The position numbers and the translations under genes were made by a program. Positions 60,931 through 64,000 of a stretch of 64,000 nt of DNA are shown piece after piece. Origin of the DNA: Eonycteris spelaea (Eukaryota; Chordata; Mammalia; Chiroptera; Pteropodidae); NCBI GenBank assembly GCA_003508835.1, contig PUFA01000084.1, forward strand, positions 2,604,001 through 2,668,000, given 5' to 3'. Position 1 is the stretch's first letter. The number at the start of each line of letters is the position of its first letter. The notes below the pieces were generated by a model that was not told where the DNA came from, made no database searches, and saw only the letters and a program-made list of their open reading frames with translations.

Positions 60931-61359
60931 AGGTAGATGGATGCAAGTTTACTTAGTTCAACTGAAAACAAAGCAAACAAACAAAGAAATGAAAACAAGA
61001 AAGTACCTTCCCTGATGGTCATTAAGCCTCATTTCTAAGAAGAATGGACAGAATAAAATATGCGCTGTACAGATTCAACTTTAAAAATCTTTATAAATCA
61101 TTTCTTTTTAACCAGGAGGCAAAGTTATAAGAATCTCTTTTTTAATAATGCAGCTATTTTGCAACTGAATATTCTAGTTATATCCCCTGGGCTAATAAAT
61201 TGGCATAATAACCGTTACAAACAAAGACAAACAAATGAAAAAACAAATAATAGCAATAGCCACAACTTTGGGCCCCAACTAAATCAACTCTACTTGCTTT
61301 TCCTCTTGCCTTTGTTAGAAACTCATGTTTTGGTGTCAGAAGAAAATAAGAGATGAAGG
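60931..61359. other. Unassigned sequence
   Basis: AT-rich with an 'aaacaaacaaagaaatg' A-rich patch near 60970-60990. No gene seen; the 98-codon frame at 61060-61356 lacks any domain. Confidence 0.45.
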
Positions 61360-61555
61360 AAATAATATGTGTGCCCATACTACGTATCAGATATATCCCA
61401 TAATCTCATTTAATTTAATCCTTATGACTATCTGTCAAAATTAGTAGAACTATTCCCATTTTACGATAAAGAAACTGAGACTGAATTATGTGGCTTGAGG
61501 TTATATAATTAGTGAAGAGTGAACCAGACTTCAAATCAGGTCCCTCTGAAAAATC
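61360..61555 (-). repeat. MIR SINE
   Basis: 'tatcccataatctcatttaa', 'actattcccattttacgata', 'aagaaactgagactgaatta' and 'accagacttcaaatcaggtc' follow the antisense MIR from tail to head. Confidence 0.8.
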
Positions 61556-61959
61556 TTCCCTCAGATCAATTTAGATGAGGCCTTGCAGACGTTTGAAATC
61601 TAGACAGGTTGAGATAAAAAACTAGAAATGTGTCTAAAGTAGAGAGGAACATGTGAGTCATGTTGGGAGACAAACAGGATCAGAGACAATCAAAGTAACT
61701 TTACCATAAATAATGGAGAAGAACTCTGATCCTTAGATCTTATAGCAAAAGAATGTAAATTAGAGGAAAAGCCTTCTAAATTTCTCTTGTGGATCACACT
61801 CTTGCATGTTGTACCATTTTGCCTGGTTCTTGATTAAATCTCCCCAGAGCTCTCTTTTGGGAATAAGTGTGGATTCTCTGATGATATATTTTATCAAGAG
61901 GAGGAATTTAGAATGTTTCTGATTGTCATTTCATTCCCAGAAGCATTTAGCAAATTAAA
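61556..61959. other. Unassigned sequence
   Basis: No gene or named repeat seen. Confidence 0.4.
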
Positions 61960-62290
61960 TTAATAACTCTTTTTTCCTCCACTCCTTCCCTCCACCTAGT
62001 CCATCTGCTACACTGCCACATATTAATCTAAGGAGAACCTTGTATCCATCAAATCACTACTCGGTTAAAAAATATCAATGATTCATCCTGATTTACAGAC
62101 TTTCTTAAATATGCTCAGACTTTGGTTGTCCAATGATGTTTCCACTTCTTCCCCCAGAACATATACCCTTTGCTGTAGTCACATTTTTATAATTTGCATG
62201 AGGCACATCCTCATCTATTTACCTTTGCTTAGGTGCTTCTGTTGTCTTGGAATTTCTTTCCACTCTCGACTGCATATCTGAGTCAAGTCA
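61960..62290 (+). repeat. L2 LINE 3' region
   Basis: 'actccttccctccacctagt', 'tcaaatcactactcggttaa' (family: catgtcactcctctgctcaa), 'gcttctgttgtcttggaatt' (family: ctgttccctctgcctggaatg) and 'ctgagtcaagtcatttataa' are in sense L2 order. Confidence 0.65.
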
Positions 62291-62429
62291 TTTATAAAAT
62301 ATTTTAATACTTAGAAAACATAGGGAAATATAAAGAATTATTTAAAATGATTCTTTGATCTTTTATGAGCCTTTTTGTATATTTTCTTCAATATGCAATA
62401 TAGTCTTTTAAAATATTACTTTATGTATG
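62291..62429. other. Unassigned AT-rich sequence
   Basis: Short AT-rich gap between L2 and L1-like fragments. Confidence 0.35.
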
Positions 62430-62860
62430 TTATATAAACAATTTTGTGTCTTTTTAATGATGTGGTAGGCATTTTCCTATATCATGGTTTTTAAAATTTT
62501 GAGTGTTTGAATATTATACTGTATCTAATTTATCAAAACATTACCTTTTTATTTGACAGCTTTACCCCAGCTTTTCTATATTAACAATATTGTAATAAAT
62601 ATACTTTATATAAATATTTATCTGTATCTTTGATTCTGTCCTTAAGATAGAATCCGAGGTGTTGAAAATACTGTTTTTAACAATATGAACATTTTCAGGG
62701 CCTTTACTATAATATTATTGACAAACTTCTCTCCACAAAAATTTATTACTATTTATATTCACATCAAGTGAATATAACAGTGTTATCTGAACTTACCCTA
62801 AAGCTAAGTATTATCTTTTTAATGCTTATAAATATTGATATACTTATTATAATTTTCATT
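62430..62860 (-). repeat. Old L1/HAL1-like 3' fragment
   Basis: 'aatattgtaataaatatact', 'cttaagatagaatccgaggt' (family: aggataaattcctagaagtgg) and 'attgacaaacttctctccac' (family: attgccaaattgccctcca) are in the order of old L1/HAL1 3' regions read antisense. Highly diverged. Confidence 0.45.
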
Positions 62861-63689
62861 TTCATTTATTCAATATTTAGTAGAGTTAAACTTTTAGTTA
62901 TCTGGTTTTCTTTGTGATTTAATTTTATGGCCGCTGCCTATTTTCTTTCTCTTAAAAAATAATGTATAAAAAGTAAAAATAAAATAAAATTTGTCAAATT
63001 TTTTTTCCTTAATCTTCTAAAATTTTACATTTGATATGAAAATAATTGAAAAGTATGATTAAAAACACAATTTTAACCAGCCAGTACTCTGGCTGCTTTG
63101 AAGAAAGAGAGAGAGAGAACGAACTGGTGGCATATGTAAGGTGATGGATGCCCAGTTTTCTATTTGTCAAAGAATTTGGATCTTTGAGCCAGGAAATAGA
63201 AAGCTAATGACTAATAAATGAAGTTTTTTCTTTTCTTTTTTTTTTCTTTTTAGGTAGGAAGACTGGTTCAATGTAAAATATTGGTAGGTTTCCATTTCTT
63301 TTTCTTAATCTTATTCCAGACACTGGAGGGAAATTTTTTTTCAAATTTTAGTTGTCACTAAGAATGTGGGCTGTTATTTTTCATTGAAAGTCCAAACAAG
63401 TTCTAGTGCCTCATTGAATTCATTTCCAAGCAAAGGAGAACAGGGATTTTTTTGTTCTTCCTTTTTGATTGCATCTAATTCAAGAGTAGCTATTTCTGTG
63501 TGGGATTTTAAAAAAAATTCTATTGTTTATTTTCTTTCAAAAAATGAAATTACAAGTTTCCTAAGGGCTTATCACTTAAAACTTTCTTGGATGTTGGTAG
63601 GTGACAGTTTATGGCTGAGATAATGGAGTTTAGTTACCAGCTAAACCAGTCCTTGGTTCTGGAATTGGAGAGAGTTATGTTTTATGTTT
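62861..63689. other. Unassigned sequence
   Basis: AT-rich, with T-rich runs at 63225-63252 and a GA patch at 63103-63118. No gene or named repeat. Confidence 0.45.
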
Positions 63690-63930
63690 TGTTCTATATT
63701 AACTAAAATAGTTAATATATAATATTGTTAGTTTCAAGTGTACAACAATTGTATATCTAATGAAGTGATCGCCATACTCTGTCTAGTAAGCATCTATCAT
63801 GATACAAGGTTGTACAATATTATCAACTATATTCTTTGTGCTGTACATTACATCCCCATGACTTATTTTATAACTGGAAATTTGTACCTCTATTCCCCTT
63901 CTTCTTTTTGCCCTTCCTCCCACTCCTCCT
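63690..63930 (-). mobile_element. L1 3'-end fragment
   Basis: 'gttaatatataatattgtta', 'gtttcaagtgtacaacaatt', 'aatgaagtgatcgccatact', 'ctatattctttgtgctgtac' and 'cattacatccccatgactta' are the antisense of an L1 3' UTR related to that at 27660. 5'-truncated. Confidence 0.75.
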
Positions 63931-64000
63931 TTTAGAGTGTCAAATTTCTCAACTGTAAACCTTGTTGATAGAATGACATCATAGATATTCAACTCAGAAC

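Noticed and set aside
1..64000. CRISPR arrays, bacterial operons, integrons or phage genes
   Set aside because: No spaced direct repeats, no dense coding, and the repeat content is mammalian throughout.

Overview
This is a stretch of mammalian nuclear DNA, intergenic or deep-intronic, in which I can support no protein-coding gene and no functional RNA gene. It is visibly AT-rich, contains no CpG-island-like stretch, and is built from old mammalian interspersed repeats (MIR, L2, L1, hAT and Tigger DNA transposons) set in unassigned sequence, with many CA/TG, CT, AT and poly-A/T tracts. No open reading frame exceeds about 127 codons, and none shows a recognisable domain, a codon-like pattern or neighbouring splice structure. 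All family names come from remembered consensus sequences, not a search, so boundaries are approximate (often +/-10 to 30 bases).

Organism: MIR, L2 and Tigger/Charlie elements make it mammalian and almost certainly placental. I see no Alu, no rodent B1/B2, no carnivore, ruminant, pig or horse SINE. The youngest-looking L1 3' ends (18114-18262, 27660-28090, 63690-63930) carry a 3' UTR style I associate with Laurasiatheria and especially bats. A bat is my best guess, with moderate to low confidence.

Layout: 1-5 kb is unique sequence with a TG tract, a Tigger2-like element (3115-3389) and a pyrimidine tract; a MER1-type hAT element at 5131-5356 has a perfect 8-bp target duplication. 5.4-12 kb is mostly unassigned and holds a hairpin cluster (5477-5571). 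12-27 kb carries MIR and L2 copies, a long CT tract and two L1 fragments. 27.5-28.5 kb is a nested site: a MER5A-like element split by a 5'-inverted L1 that itself seems to hold another insertion. 31.4 kb has a MER20. 34.5-39.5 kb is minus-strand L2 interrupted by the 5' half of an L1 whose 5' UTR shows roughly 400-bp tandem units. 40-41.4 kb is an old L1 3' end. 46-50 kb has L2/MIR pieces and a 22-bp perfect palindrome. 50.27-50.88 kb is a Tigger-like transposon with TA duplication. 53.5-55.6 kb is a second long minus-strand L2 split by an LTR-like insert. 60.5-60.9 kb is non-repetitive, CpG-retaining and the best candidate here for a conserved non-coding element. The last 3 kb holds MIR, L2 and L1 fragments.

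No genes cooperate here; the information in the window is its insertion history. I found nothing I could honestly call a new biological system. The most informative sites are the nested, twin-primed L1, the tandem-unit L1 5' UTR, and the palindromes.
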